Positions 53,201 to 61,507 of a stretch of 64,000 nt of DNA are shown one piece after another. Position numbers and translations under genes: made by a program. Source of the DNA: JAEUIE01 sp046350055 (lineage in GTDB: Bacteria; Planctomycetota; Planctomycetia; Gemmatales; HRBIN36); the NCBI GenBank assembly GCA_046350055.1, contig JAXMBC010000001.1:4278001-4342000 (forward strand). Direction: 5' to 3'. A model generated the notes under the pieces. That model searched no databases, was not told where the DNA came from, and worked only from the letters and a program-made list of their open reading frames with translations. Each line of letters begins with the position of its first letter. Within the stretch, counting starts at the first letter, position 1.

Positions 53201-53890
53201 CCTTGCATCAAAGGTCATGTTGATAAGGGAGAAAGGCAACTTGGGATCAAGCCCAATGGTCTTGGGCTGCGGGGGTATCAACGTTTCGACGACAAAGCCC
53301 TTGGGTACGGTAAACCGGCTGGAAGTGGGACCGTTTGGCCAGTCAATGAGGCCCCAGGGTTTACTGCCATAGCTGGCCAGCACATGGGCATGGACCCATT
53401 TCGAGTCATCATACTCTACCTGGCCCCAGTCTTTGGCTGGTTCCGTGGAAGTGCATTTCCAACTGGTATCACTCACGATCGACATGGTCGATTTGCCATT
53501 CGGAATCACCGTGGCACGAACCAGCAATGCTGCTGCACCGGGGCTGGTATTCCTAACCGCAATGGCGACTACATTCTTGCCATGTCTGGCCAATGGTTTC
53601 ACATTGAACTGTTTCATCTCGCGCCAGGTCTTGCCACTACCTACTTCCTTGCCATTGAACCACAGAACAAATTCATCATCTGCAGTCACATCAATCTGTG
53701 CGAGGTCAACCGGGTTGGCAATGGGGCGATCAATCATCACCTCCTTACGGAACCACCGCGTACCTTCCGGCAGGCTCTTCGCGGTCGCCGCCTCGGGCGT
53801 CCAGATCCAACTGAGTTCACTCGTCTCCTGAGCGGAGACAGACAAGGCACTGGCGATCATCGCCACCAACAGGAGACAACAACGATGCAT
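50288..53890 (-). CDS. PVC-type haem-binding secreted dehydrogenase-like protein
   Basis: The product has 1200 residues. A signal peptide (CCLLLVAMIASALSVSAQ) is followed by a beta domain (about 25-185), then a beta-propeller of sorbosone-dehydrogenase/membrane-bound dehydrogenase type (about 195-570: RLLVSQERGPVLLC, HGPHAIIHGPDD, DLEVGPDGCIYFTLGGRGS). Next come helical HEAT-like repeats, and finally the PVC CxxCH domain (ANCIKCHKF, GLGPDLTTL, EAILDPSKTI, PMPEKLIDELT) that covalently binds one haem. This architecture is characteristic of planctomycetes and related phyla. Its electron acceptor and substrate are unknown; a periplasmic oxidation is likely. Confidence 0.9.
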   Translation of the reverse strand: MHRCCLLLVAMIASALSVSAQETSELSWIWTPEAATAKSLPEGTRWFRKEVMIDRPIANPVDLAQIDVTADDEFVLWFNGKEVGSGKTWREMKQFNVKPLARHGKNVVAIAVRNTSPGAAALLVRATVIPNGKSTMSIVSDTSWKCTSTEPAKDWGQVEYDDSKWVHAHVLASYGSKPWGLIDWPNGPTSSRFTVPKGFVVETLIPPQPKTIGLDPKLPFSLINMTFDARGRLLVSQERGPVLLCTEPDASGVMQKINPYCKQVKSAQGLCWVKDALLIVGDGPQGTGLYRARDTKGADETDEITLLHKFKGGMGEHGPHAIIHGPDDMLYLVIGNHAWAQPKQLAGNSPLQRWPSGYFGPDQGKPNTTEDVLLPRLNDGRGHAANILAPGGTIWRMDQEGKNMSLVAAGFRNHFDAAFRSSDGELFTFDSDMEWDEAMPWYRSVRFLHVPMGADFVWRTGAANTPNYYIDSLPPMVETGRGSPCGVAVYEHVKFPQKYRGAIFLADWSIGVIWAVHTKPDGATFKGEAEKFCIGSPLNVTDLEVGPDGCIYFTLGGRGSAGGVYRVRYTGPLTREFTDAKRIQPLAAWSEGRSWKTAASSLATNDLKSGDARKQRLACEAIIRENMTVAADDLFPLLDTQDAYLRTAARLVLQRLDPKDWISKLSKLSDLQSMEAIVAMCKIHQLAPYKEQVLDRLSRMQPASDAATQLQQLRTWQLVCIHGDLDGKNPEVQKAIDNWYSRFPSSDDRVNRELTILLVHAHRSAWSALPIPGKILDVMQKTSDRQQQIHYFYCTRLLNSGWTSQHKQQMVKWFEQTRTWTGGHSFTPFMENMFQEWATNLSKEEKLSFLAEVEQYPFTCGILLKDKSLAYKPADLVAMVQKLKTGATTASLRDSIIESLGRDVKEPSVQQALRQLVDQQPELTDQVVRALVKAPSLENSKYYLAALKTTSPLVMKDSINALLKTKYAPVKDDPEPYHRVLLGVGRLAEKDRLLAVKLLQKWKDQRFSAEGNDLTAELTGWSRWYGQQFPKATPLPNVAAITATSKWKLAELRQKLESDPQYKTGDITRGKAVFAKANCIKCHKFGSEGEGLGPDLTTLKSRFQRADTLEAILDPSKTISDQYRGTVLVTNNGQTITGLAAPQGDSVTVLQTDGTKVTLKKADIESQVASTVSPMPEKLIDELTLQEIADLFAYLESTPK

Positions 53891-54061
53891 GACAACTTCC
53901 TACATCCAAGGCGGGAAACATTATTCTAGGTGAAGGACTGGCATGATGCCAACGGATTCAGCCGAACCTATTCCCTCCGCAGTTTCTCATGACTGGCAAG
54001 GTTCCTCTTGACCACGAATCCACTATGGATCGTATAATGGAATAATGAAATAGGAGAAGGA

Positions 54062-54811
54062 ATGGCACAGGATATTGACCACGCCCTGCGAGGGTGGGAA
54101 TTCAAACCGGGTATGATCCAGGCACGCATGGTTACATCGAGCGATGGCCGGCAGGTGCTACAACTTCGTATCGACCTGGGTGTGCTGCAGATGGAGATCA
54201 AAGGGCGACCCGATGGCACTCGTCCCAGCGGCTTTCTGACTTACCTGGATTATCTGCGTGATCTCACCCGTCGGAACGGGCTGGAAAATGACGAACCCTT
54301 CACCATGAATGAAGAACATTGCGTGGAGGCTGATCGTGAATTTGTTCAGTTTTACCACCGCAGAGTCGCGTTCCTGACCATGAATCAGTTTGATCGCGCC
54401 ATTCGCGATGCAGACCACACCATTGCTTTCATGGACTTCGTGAAGGAACACGCCCCTCATCAGGAGTACGTGACTGCCCACGAACAGTATCGTCCGTTTG
54501 TCCTCTTTCACCGCACCGCAGCCCAGGTAGAATCGTGTCTGCTCAAGGATGCCCCGGAAGCTGCTATTGATGCGATTCGCGATGGCCTGCAGCGCATCAA
54601 GGAAGTATTTATTGAGTACGAACAGGACGAACGATTCGATAAAGACCCTCTTGTTCGTGAGCTGAAGAAGAAGCTCAAGCAACTTCGCAAGGAGCATGGC
54701 GTCAAGCACACACTCAAGGAACAACTGGCCAAGGCTATCGAGAAGGAAGACTACGAGACAGCAGCCCGGCTGCGAGATGAAATGAAGAAACGCAGCGAAG
54801 CCAATTCTTGA
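54062..54811 (+). CDS. UVR-motif protein
   Basis: The 249-residue product has AGGAG 5 bases before ATG. The last 35 residues form a UVR motif (LKEQLAKAIEKEDYETAARL followed by RDEMKK), the helical hairpin used by UvrB/UvrC and by McsA-like proteins for protein contacts. The N-terminal part (LRIDLGVLQMEIKGRPDGTR) resembles planctomycete UVR proteins with no other known domain. The function is not assignable beyond protein-protein interaction. Confidence 0.75.
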   Translation: MAQDIDHALRGWEFKPGMIQARMVTSSDGRQVLQLRIDLGVLQMEIKGRPDGTRPSGFLTYLDYLRDLTRRNGLENDEPFTMNEEHCVEADREFVQFYHRRVAFLTMNQFDRAIRDADHTIAFMDFVKEHAPHQEYVTAHEQYRPFVLFHRTAAQVESCLLKDAPEAAIDAIRDGLQRIKEVFIEYEQDERFDKDPLVRELKKKLKQLRKEHGVKHTLKEQLAKAIEKEDYETAARLRDEMKKRSEANS

Positions 54812-54833
54812 TTGTGTCGATCAGAATGATCGC

Positions 54834-54857
54834 GGCACAGACGCTACTGTCTGTGCC
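54834..54857. terminator. Stem-loop between convergent genes
   Basis: ggcacagac (54834-54842) pairs perfectly with gtctgtgcc (54849-54857) with a 6-base loop, 22 bp after the UVR gene and 32 bp beyond the end of the opposite gene. No T-run is seen on either strand, so it may act bidirectionally only weakly. Confidence 0.55.
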
Positions 54858-54889
54858 TATTCAGAGGATGGAATGTAGCGCGAACCAGC

Positions 54890-55054
54890 TTACTTCACTG
54901 GCGCCCAGAAGGGGCTGACCTTCTTGATCTTGGCCACGATGGCCTGCTGTTCAGCAGGGTTCTTCGTTGCGGCCAGCTTTACCTTCAGCTTGGTGACCGT
55001 CTCACGGCGCTTGCGTTTGCGTTTCAGTTCCGTCTTGCGTTCAATGTGCGACAT
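54890..55054 (-). CDS. Small basic protein (DUF6800-like)
   Basis: ATG 55054 is preferred (MSHIERKTELKRKRKRR); an in-frame start at 55090 adds 12 residues. The 54-residue product is very rich in Lys/Arg in its first half and ends with NPAEQQAIVAKIKKVSPFW. I associate this pattern with a small planctomycete family (DUF6800). It may bind nucleic acid or the ribosome, but this is unsupported. Confidence 0.6.
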   Translation of the reverse strand: MSHIERKTELKRKRKRRETVTKLKVKLAATKNPAEQQAIVAKIKKVSPFWAPVK

Positions 55055-55125
55055 AGTTTCTAACACGGGAAAAGTGAGGTTGTTCTTCATTCTGTGATAT
55101 GAAATGACCGTGGATCAGCAAGCCT

Positions 55126-56262
55126 TCAGGGTTTCTCACCCAGATGAATCAGCTCTTCCACGCTCTTGACCATCTCAGGATCATCTTTGCGTACTCGTGC
55201 CAGAAGATCCTGAGCGGCCTGGCCGGGACAGGAGAGTGCATATCGAACAATGGCTCGTAGCGTGATCGGGGCGAGGTTTGCTTTATTGTCCCATAATTTA
55301 AGGACAGAGGCTTGATGGTCCCACACTGCCATTTGCCTCATCTGCTCGATTGCCAGATCCATCATTTCTGGCTGATCCAGTAATATAGCCAGGCTCGCCA
55401 CGATATGTGCTTTGACGGAGTCGCCTTGCACGTCCTTCAGAAAGCGAAGGAATTTGAGTACTGCATAGCGTTCGGTGAAGCTTCGCTGATTCTCCTGCAG
55501 AATTTTCTTTACCACTCCCCAGACCTCATTGGACTGCTGGCGTTCCAGCCCCAGCAGGATGCCATCGATTGCCCCATGAAATCGCGGATCGGGAGGCGTC
55601 AGGGCCAGTTTCTTCAGGAGTTCAGCGTCCTGGGGCTGACCGCTGGCACCCAGCAGAAAGCCATACAGGGCCAGACAGTGCTGAGGTGTTTTGGGATCGA
55701 GCAGCCAGCGACGCAGCTTGCTGGCATCCACCTGACTCGCCACCGCTGCTGCATCCTGATTCGTTGCCACAGACCAGATCTTGTAGGCATCGGCTGCCAA
55801 TTCCGGTTCGGCGTCCTGAAAGTAGTCAAAGGTATACTTGAGACGTGCTTGTCTCTCCTGGGGGGTGCCCGCACCAGTGAGCTTGGGCATCTTTTGCAGA
55901 TACTGAACCAGCCTGTCGCTGGAGCAGACAATGCTGCGATAGGGATCAAGCTGTCCCTGGTTGACATCGAGAAAGACGATGTACTTGACGCCAGCAACCG
56001 GTGGTACGTAGCGCGGAAAGACCAATCGGTTATTCTTGATGAGCGTGCTATCCCCTTGCAGGATGCTTTCCACGGCGAAGTCACTGGTGCCTTTTATCCC
56101 GTCAGGACCCAGGCGTGCATCGGTAATCCTGCCGAAAACGACCAGTTTGGCCTCGCTGACTTCCTTGATCAACGGGACACCCATGTTATTGCAAATGATG
56201 CAGGCCTGCAGCAGGGCAGGGGAGCATAGCAGTAGTGCAATAATCAGTGACTTCGTTCGCAT
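55126..56262 (-). CDS. Secreted Cys-containing protein, paralogue of the upstream gene
   Basis: The 378-residue product has a signal peptide (LIIALLLCSPALLQA) directly followed by CIICNNMG, a CxxC pair. An N-terminal beta domain (AKLVVFGRITDARLG, VFPRYVPPVAGVKYIVFLDV) resembles metalloprotease-inhibitor-like or OB-type folds. The C-terminal 200 residues form HEAT-like helices (LDQPEMMDLAIEQMRQMAVW). It is clearly similar in layout to the gene at 56271-57470, so the two arose by duplication. The separation is 8 bp and both are minus strand. The CxxC may bind metal or be a disulfide; the role is unknown. Confidence 0.7.
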   Translation of the reverse strand: MRTKSLIIALLLCSPALLQACIICNNMGVPLIKEVSEAKLVVFGRITDARLGPDGIKGTSDFAVESILQGDSTLIKNNRLVFPRYVPPVAGVKYIVFLDVNQGQLDPYRSIVCSSDRLVQYLQKMPKLTGAGTPQERQARLKYTFDYFQDAEPELAADAYKIWSVATNQDAAAVASQVDASKLRRWLLDPKTPQHCLALYGFLLGASGQPQDAELLKKLALTPPDPRFHGAIDGILLGLERQQSNEVWGVVKKILQENQRSFTERYAVLKFLRFLKDVQGDSVKAHIVASLAILLDQPEMMDLAIEQMRQMAVWDHQASVLKLWDNKANLAPITLRAIVRYALSCPGQAAQDLLARVRKDDPEMVKSVEELIHLGEKP

Positions 56263-56270
56263 CCATGCTC

Positions 56271-57470
56271 CTACTTTGCCTTGCTCGGTTCCTTGGCTGC
56301 CTCGCTACTGCTCTTTTCCAACTCCAGAATCTCCAGGGCATCCTTAATCCTGTCTGGATGCTCCTTGCGAATCGCAGCGACATAGTCGGCAGCTTGTTTA
56401 TCACCTGGCACCGACAACATGTAACGCAGAATGGCACGTTGCACAATCGGAGCTATGTGAGTATCGCGTTTGCCTTGTTCGATGATCTTGCTGGTGAACT
56501 TCCATTGCTTCCACTTTCGCAGGTCCTCGATAGCAAGGTCGGCAATATCTCCCTGGGCTACAAATTGCTCTACCGCACCGAGGATGTCAGCTTCAGGTAC
56601 GTGGCCGATGTGCGTCTCCCACAGGAAGCGTAACGTTCGTAGAGCGGCGTAGCGCTTGTTGAAATCCTTCTCGGTACTGCTGACAAGGCTCATCGTGTAC
56701 TTCCAGCCTGCATCCTTGTCAACCAGGATGTAACCGGCGAGAAGACCATCAATGCCGGAGATCAGGCTCTTGTCCGGATCATTCAGCACTGAAAGAAACA
56801 CGTCAGCATCTGACTTCTCACCACACAGGCCCAGCATGAGCCCCAGCAGGCCGTAGCGATACACTGCGGTATTGGGATCTTTCAGCCAGGCTTGCAGGCG
56901 TTTGCGCATCTGCTCACCGCCAAACTCCTTCACCATCTTAACCACATCGGAATATTCGGCCTTGCCAAACTCCTTGAAGGCATCGGTGGCGATTTCATTA
57001 TCGAAGTGATCGAGATAGTTGAAATAGAAGTGCAGTCGTTTGGCTACCTGCTTTTCGTCAAGCTGAATCGCTTCCTTCAAATACTTCACCAGGGCTTCGT
57101 CCTTGGCTGTCAGGTAGAGATAGGTGTCAGCCTGGTCGTTGTTGAGGTCACAAAAGACCAGTAACTTTTCCTGGCCAGTGGTGGATGGTGGAATGTAGCG
57201 GGGCAGGGTGAGTGTTTTTTTGTTCTTGAGGAAGGGATCGTTTTTAACCACTTGCTCAATAGTGAACTCGGTCGTGCTGATCTCACGGCCATCTGCTTCC
57301 CGCTTGATCTGAGGATTGCTCGGTACACCATACAGCACGAATCGGGCCTGCTGTACTTCCTTCACCAGCGTTTGCCCCTGCATGGTTCCGCAGAAGGGAC
57401 ACCATTCCCATGCCAGGGAGAAACCAGGTACAAGTAACAGTATTGCCAGGGAAAGGAAACGCATCAACAT
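56271..57470 (-). CDS. Secreted Cys-containing protein, first of a tandem pair
   Basis: ATG 57470 follows GGAGG by 5 bases. The signal peptide LSLAILLLVPGFSLA is followed by WEWCPFCGTMQGQTLVKEV (CPFC). The beta domain has FVLYGVPSNPQIK, TLPRYIPPSTTGQEKLLVF; the HEAT-like part has QARFVLYG-related repeats and EDLRKWKQWKFTSKI. The C-terminus is Lys/Ser-rich. It shares order and motifs with the downstream paralogue. It lies downstream of a metal-transport gene set, so a link with metals is possible but unproven. Confidence 0.7.
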   Translation of the reverse strand: MLMRFLSLAILLLVPGFSLAWEWCPFCGTMQGQTLVKEVQQARFVLYGVPSNPQIKREADGREISTTEFTIEQVVKNDPFLKNKKTLTLPRYIPPSTTGQEKLLVFCDLNNDQADTYLYLTAKDEALVKYLKEAIQLDEKQVAKRLHFYFNYLDHFDNEIATDAFKEFGKAEYSDVVKMVKEFGGEQMRKRLQAWLKDPNTAVYRYGLLGLMLGLCGEKSDADVFLSVLNDPDKSLISGIDGLLAGYILVDKDAGWKYTMSLVSSTEKDFNKRYAALRTLRFLWETHIGHVPEADILGAVEQFVAQGDIADLAIEDLRKWKQWKFTSKIIEQGKRDTHIAPIVQRAILRYMLSVPGDKQAADYVAAIRKEHPDRIKDALEILELEKSSSEAAKEPSKAK

Positions 57471-57488
57471 GACAACCTCCAATGCAAA

Positions 57489-57510
57489 CGGCCAGCGTTG
57501 CTGCTGGCCG
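57489..57510 (-). terminator. Stem-loop between DUF1980 gene and Cys-protein pair
   Basis: cggccagc (57489-57496) pairs with gctggccg (57503-57510) around 6 bases. On the minus strand the stem is followed by TTTG. It probably weakens read-through from the metal genes into the downstream pair. Confidence 0.5.
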
Positions 57511-57537
57511 AGGAGCAGACATTACTATTATCCCACA

Positions 57538-58611
57538 TCAACTGAGATAAGGGAAGGGGGGCATAGGCGCTTGTTCGACCTTTACCACCTTAAAGTAAGG
57601 GTGGAACTTTCCTTCGGGATCCTGGCCAAATTTTACCCGGCCCTGCACTTTGACCCATCTGGAGCCTGAAGCTTTTTCCTGCAACCCGGCTGGAAGGTCT
57701 TTTCGGGTGCGTGCCAGCATCATGGCGGGCTTGGAATCGGTCAAACAACAGGCCATGCGTAGCCGTACTACCTGGAAATAGGTGTAAGCGTTATCCTTTC
57801 CCTGCAGTTGAAACATGCCTTCCACTTCGAGCTTGCGATATGCTTCGTATTGCTGCATGAGGGCGGGGTTCTGTGCGATTTTTTCCAACTGTCCCAGATC
57901 AGTCAGAACAGGATTAACACCCTGTGCTTCATCGTCCAGTTCGTCCAGAATGCTCTGCACTCCCGACGCAAACGAGGTGCTGAAGCCGATCTGGGGGAAG
58001 ACCTCGCCGATGCCGGACAAGGATCCGAGCATCATCCAGCACATCTGCTCATTGACCACGACCCTTTTGTTTTCCTGCATGGCGAGGTCAATACGGTGCT
58101 TTTCAAAGTTTTCTATCATGCGGGTATCGGGCAGGCCCATCAGGATCAGAATCAGCGGAACCAGTAGTGGAATATAGCGAATGGGATTCCAACTGTGCTC
58201 ATGGCCATGATCGCAGCACTCGTGTCCTTCATGGGTGTGGGTATGTTTATGGTCATGCTTATGATCGTGTTCATGCTTGTGGTCATGTTCATGGTGATGA
58301 TCATGATCGCAACCTTCGTGGTCGCAGCCTTCGAGTCCTTCATCTTCACCGGGATCATGTATATGGTGATGGCCATCACCTGCTTTTCGCAGATTAAATA
58401 GCAGGATAAAGAACAAAACTACCAGGGCGATGCCACCGATCAGGATCGTGTACTGTATCCATGTTGTCACCAGTGACAGGATGCTTCGCTCACCACGGCT
58501 GCTGTTCCAGCCCAGGAAGTGAGAGGCAAACATCCAGATCATCACCGCCCCATACGCTCCGGTCATGAGCAACGTAAACAGGCGTTCCATGAATTGACTA
58601 TTGCGTTGCAT
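57538..58611 (-). CDS. DUF1980/TIGR03943-type membrane protein with His-rich loop
   Basis: The product has 357 residues. Two N-terminal helices (LFTLLMTGAYGAVMIWMFAS and IQYTILIGGIALVVLFFILL) are followed by a His/Asp-rich stretch at about 84-140 with many HDH/HEH repeats and CDHEGCDHD, clearly able to bind several zinc or similar ions. A third helix (YIPLLVPLILILMGLPDTRM) and a C-terminal soluble domain with VKVQGRVKFG (OB-like) follow. In Firmicutes the DUF1980 partner sits beside a DUF318 permease (YcgQ/YcgR), as here. The likely role is a metal-linked subunit of that permease. Confidence 0.8.
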   Translation of the reverse strand: MQRNSQFMERLFTLLMTGAYGAVMIWMFASHFLGWNSSRGERSILSLVTTWIQYTILIGGIALVVLFFILLFNLRKAGDGHHHIHDPGEDEGLEGCDHEGCDHDHHHEHDHKHEHDHKHDHKHTHTHEGHECCDHGHEHSWNPIRYIPLLVPLILILMGLPDTRMIENFEKHRIDLAMQENKRVVVNEQMCWMMLGSLSGIGEVFPQIGFSTSFASGVQSILDELDDEAQGVNPVLTDLGQLEKIAQNPALMQQYEAYRKLEVEGMFQLQGKDNAYTYFQVVRLRMACCLTDSKPAMMLARTRKDLPAGLQEKASGSRWVKVQGRVKFGQDPEGKFHPYFKVVKVEQAPMPPFPYLS

Positions 58612-58624
58612 GGGAGTGTCCCTG

Positions 58625-59611
58625 TTAGAGAGTTCCAGTACTGCGAGCTGCTTTGTCCAGGTAATGAACTATGAGGCTGAGAGTAAAAATGATTACCCAC
58701 AGCATTACCACGATCATGACAATCAGGCGTGCCTTGAAGACCCGGGTAAACATCAGCAGCAGCTTCAGATCAAACATCGGCCCAAGTACCAGGAAGCCAA
58801 TTTTGCCTCCGAGAGGTACTTTCAGCATGTTCGCCGCGACGAAGGCATCAGCTTCACTGCAAAGACATAACAGTACTGCAATCGCCATCATTATCAGGGT
58901 TGCTGTGACAGGATTGCCAAAGAGGTAATTGACTCGACCAACCAGTTCGAACGTCTGAAGCGTGGCAGCAAGAATAGCACCAAGGATCAGGAAGCAGGTG
59001 ATGTCGATGAAGTCGTGCAGGGCTACCTGGGCGATATTACTCAGCCGCTCTGGCCAGGGGCGTTTGCTTTCCCCGTTTTCAACCATTTCCAATGATGTAG
59101 TTGCCTTGATTGGCACTTTGATAAGGTCATTCACTCCTTTGGCTGCAATCTTGTTGATCACATTGCCAATGATGAACGCTGTGATGAACGACAGGCCGCA
59201 ACGCAGTGCTACCATTTGTGCACTTGTCAATCCGTCAATGGCGGAACGATCGCCCGAGAAAGCAGCCCATGTCGATGCGATAACAACAGGATTGATTACT
59301 GGTGCACAAAGCATGTAGGCTACTGCACAACCTAGTGGCAGTCCTTTGCCTAGAAGACGTCTCATCACCGGCACAATACCACATTCGCACATCGGAAAGA
59401 TCAATCCCAGCAATGCACTTCCAGCAATAGCCAGGATGCGGTTCTTCGGGATCATGCGGGCGAACAATTTCTGTGGCAACAGCTCTTCCAGTACGCCGGA
59501 AATGACCGCACCGATAATTACAAAGGGCAGGGCCTCGTATACGATGGACATAAACGAGACCACGAACTGGTCAATTCCGCTCATCGCGCCAAACATCGAC
59601 AATGACATCAT
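58625..59611 (-). CDS. DUF318-type permease (YcgR/SO_0444-like)
   Basis: The 328-residue product has about eight membrane helices. The hallmarks are the PMCECGIVPVMRRLLGKGLP segment with the conserved Cys pair, CAPVINPVVIAST (about 105-117) and the matching second-half SEADAFVAANML. These permeases are proposed to move metal or metal-thiol complexes. The gene is directly upstream of its DUF1980 partner (13-bp gap) and downstream of an ABC-3 permease gene, all on one strand. Confidence 0.85.
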   Translation of the reverse strand: MMSLSMFGAMSGIDQFVVSFMSIVYEALPFVIIGAVISGVLEELLPQKLFARMIPKNRILAIAGSALLGLIFPMCECGIVPVMRRLLGKGLPLGCAVAYMLCAPVINPVVIASTWAAFSGDRSAIDGLTSAQMVALRCGLSFITAFIIGNVINKIAAKGVNDLIKVPIKATTSLEMVENGESKRPWPERLSNIAQVALHDFIDITCFLILGAILAATLQTFELVGRVNYLFGNPVTATLIMMAIAVLLCLCSEADAFVAANMLKVPLGGKIGFLVLGPMFDLKLLLMFTRVFKARLIVMIVVMLWVIIFTLSLIVHYLDKAARSTGTL

Positions 59612-59662
59612 TTCTCGCTGTTCCTTGGGAAGCGGCCGCTTCCCCGTTCATCATACGGGACA

Positions 59663-60922
59663 CTAGCTGTTCGTCGCAGAAACGGGGCGCCCACCCCGCA
59701 ACATCGGTCCCAGCACAATGGAGAAGAAGAAGGAGATTGTTCCCACCAGGACAATAACGCCACCACTCGAAAGTGGTAGCACCTTGCCCCCTACTGAAGG
59801 CTGCCAGGTGGCGCTGATGAGGAAGCCACCCAGCCCCGCTACCAGCGATACCAGCAGAGTCAGCCAGAAAAACTGCCTCAATGTTCGCGAGATATTCCCC
59901 GCTGTTGCAGCTGGAAGAATAAGCAAAGCATTGATGAGCAAGGCCCCGACAACCTTGAGGCAGGCATTCACTGTCATCGCCAGGAAGATGATGAAGAGAT
60001 AGTTTCCCAGAACAACGGATATCCGCCGGGAGCGTGCCAGGCTGGTGTTGAAACTGGAAAGCACCAAGCCGTTGTATCGATAGGCCAGAAAGAGCAGGGT
60101 ACCGATCAGGAGTAACAGGAGATAAACAATTTGCTGGCTGGTAGTAGCCATCGGGTCGCCGAAAAGGAATGTCTCAGGATTCTGCGCACCCCGACCACCG
60201 CCACCGATTTTGGTGACAGCAGTCAGCAGGATCGCCCCAAGTCCCATCGCCCCGGCAAAAAAGACACCGATGATGGTATCGTTTGCCAGGACTGTTTTCT
60301 GCTTCACATAAGCAATGCCACACCCGGTCAGAATCCCGAAGATGACCATCACGGGAACGATTAGTTCCTCGCTTGCCAGCCATCCAGCGATATTCATGAG
60401 AATGCCAAGGGCCACACCGGCAAAGGCGAAATGAGCCAGGGCATCACTGAAAAATGCCATGCGGTTGCTGAGAACCAGGGAACTGATGGCTCCGCAGATC
60501 GTACTGACGAGGATTACGCTGATAAAGCCCAGTAGTATCTGCTTGTTGCCGAACAGACTCTCTGTGGAGAACCAGTCTTTAACTGTAGTTAGTTGCTCGT
60601 CCATCCACTGGGCCGGCACGCTGTACCAGGGATAAAGCACCCTGACTTCCCGTGCGGTCTTCCCATCAGCCTGCAGGGTAACCAGTAACGAGGTTCCACT
60701 GGAATGCTGGGTAATATCCTGTTCGTACTGACCCTGGAGGCCAGTCTTGCAGAGCAGGTTGCCCGGGATGACGATTTCTTTTACTTCGCCTGTACCATCG
60801 ACTCTCATTTTCATCAGGCTGCCATCGCTGCCTGATTCGAGCAAGGTACCACGTACCTCTTGCGCCATAGCCAGGCTGGACAAAGTCAACCAGCATACCA
60901 GCCCCAGGGCACAACGGCTCAC
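59663..60922 (-). CDS. ABC-3 (ZnuB-like) metal permease with secreted N-terminal extension
   Basis: The product has 419 residues. The first 21 are a signal peptide (LGLVCWLTLSSLAMA), and residues about 22-120 form an extracytoplasmic beta domain (GTLLESGSDGSLMKMRVDGT, LLVTLQADGKTAREVRVLYP). The remaining 290 are a typical ABC-3 permease (SNRMAFFSDALAHFAFAGV, VLANDTIIGVFFAGAMGLGA, VVGALLINALLILPAATAGN). The family imports zinc or manganese together with an ATPase and a binding protein, but neither is next to it. The N-terminal fusion is unusual; it could replace part of the binding protein. Confidence 0.85.
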   Translation of the reverse strand: MSRCALGLVCWLTLSSLAMAQEVRGTLLESGSDGSLMKMRVDGTGEVKEIVIPGNLLCKTGLQGQYEQDITQHSSGTSLLVTLQADGKTAREVRVLYPWYSVPAQWMDEQLTTVKDWFSTESLFGNKQILLGFISVILVSTICGAISSLVLSNRMAFFSDALAHFAFAGVALGILMNIAGWLASEELIVPVMVIFGILTGCGIAYVKQKTVLANDTIIGVFFAGAMGLGAILLTAVTKIGGGGRGAQNPETFLFGDPMATTSQQIVYLLLLLIGTLLFLAYRYNGLVLSSFNTSLARSRRISVVLGNYLFIIFLAMTVNACLKVVGALLINALLILPAATAGNISRTLRQFFWLTLLVSLVAGLGGFLISATWQPSVGGKVLPLSSGGVIVLVGTISFFFSIVLGPMLRGGRPVSATNS

Positions 60923-60981
60923 CAGCGACTCCTTAGATTGCTTCTCATGGTACGATGCCAGCCTGGCAAGAGTTCAATCCC

Positions 60982-61395
60982 CTAGCCCGGCGGCACAGCG
61001 GCGGCTCGTGGCCACTCCATAAGCTCCGGATGAATTGCCAGGGTCAGGTAGGTGCAGAGCAGGGCAAGTGTTGCAGCCCAGAAAATGATCCAGAGGGATC
61101 GATGCCAGAGCTTGCGACGAAGGGCATCTTCAGCAACTTGTTCATTACCCTGATCCAGGTTCTGTTTACCCTGAATGGCCAGGAAGACGCAGGTCTTTTG
61201 CAGGGACTGAAGGATGCCCAGGTAGGCAAAGAAGAACGGAATAAAAACTGTGGCACGCAACAGATCGTCCACGTTCTGCCAGATGAAGAAGATCGCTAGC
61301 ACGATGCCGATGTTGAATGCCAGCAATCCGAGCAAACGTCGCTTGCGACTTTCGCGTGGTCCCAGGTTCAAGCAGATCGTGCTGCTCGTGCTCAT
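60982..61395 (-). CDS. Hypothetical membrane protein
   Basis: ATG 61395 (MSTSSTICLNLG) is chosen over 61425. The product has 137 residues: a basic stretch (GPRESRKRRLLGL) leads into helix LAFNIGIVLAIFFIWQNV, then ATVFIPFFFAYLGILQSL and WIIFWAATLALLCTYLTLAI. This gives three or four membrane helices, with a charged loop (DQGNEQVAEDALRRKLWHR). No family is recognised. It stands alone between the permease and accA. Confidence 0.6.
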   Translation of the reverse strand: MSTSSTICLNLGPRESRKRRLLGLLAFNIGIVLAIFFIWQNVDDLLRATVFIPFFFAYLGILQSLQKTCVFLAIQGKQNLDQGNEQVAEDALRRKLWHRSLWIIFWAATLALLCTYLTLAIHPELMEWPRAAAVPPG

Positions 61396-61507
61396 GCGAA
61401 ATCCCCGGTAAAACGAAAGATACAATGCAACATAAGGATGATTATCGGACGTTGCAGTATGGGATCGTTTGAGCTTATCATGGTCTGATAATCGCTGTTA
61501 TGTTGCA

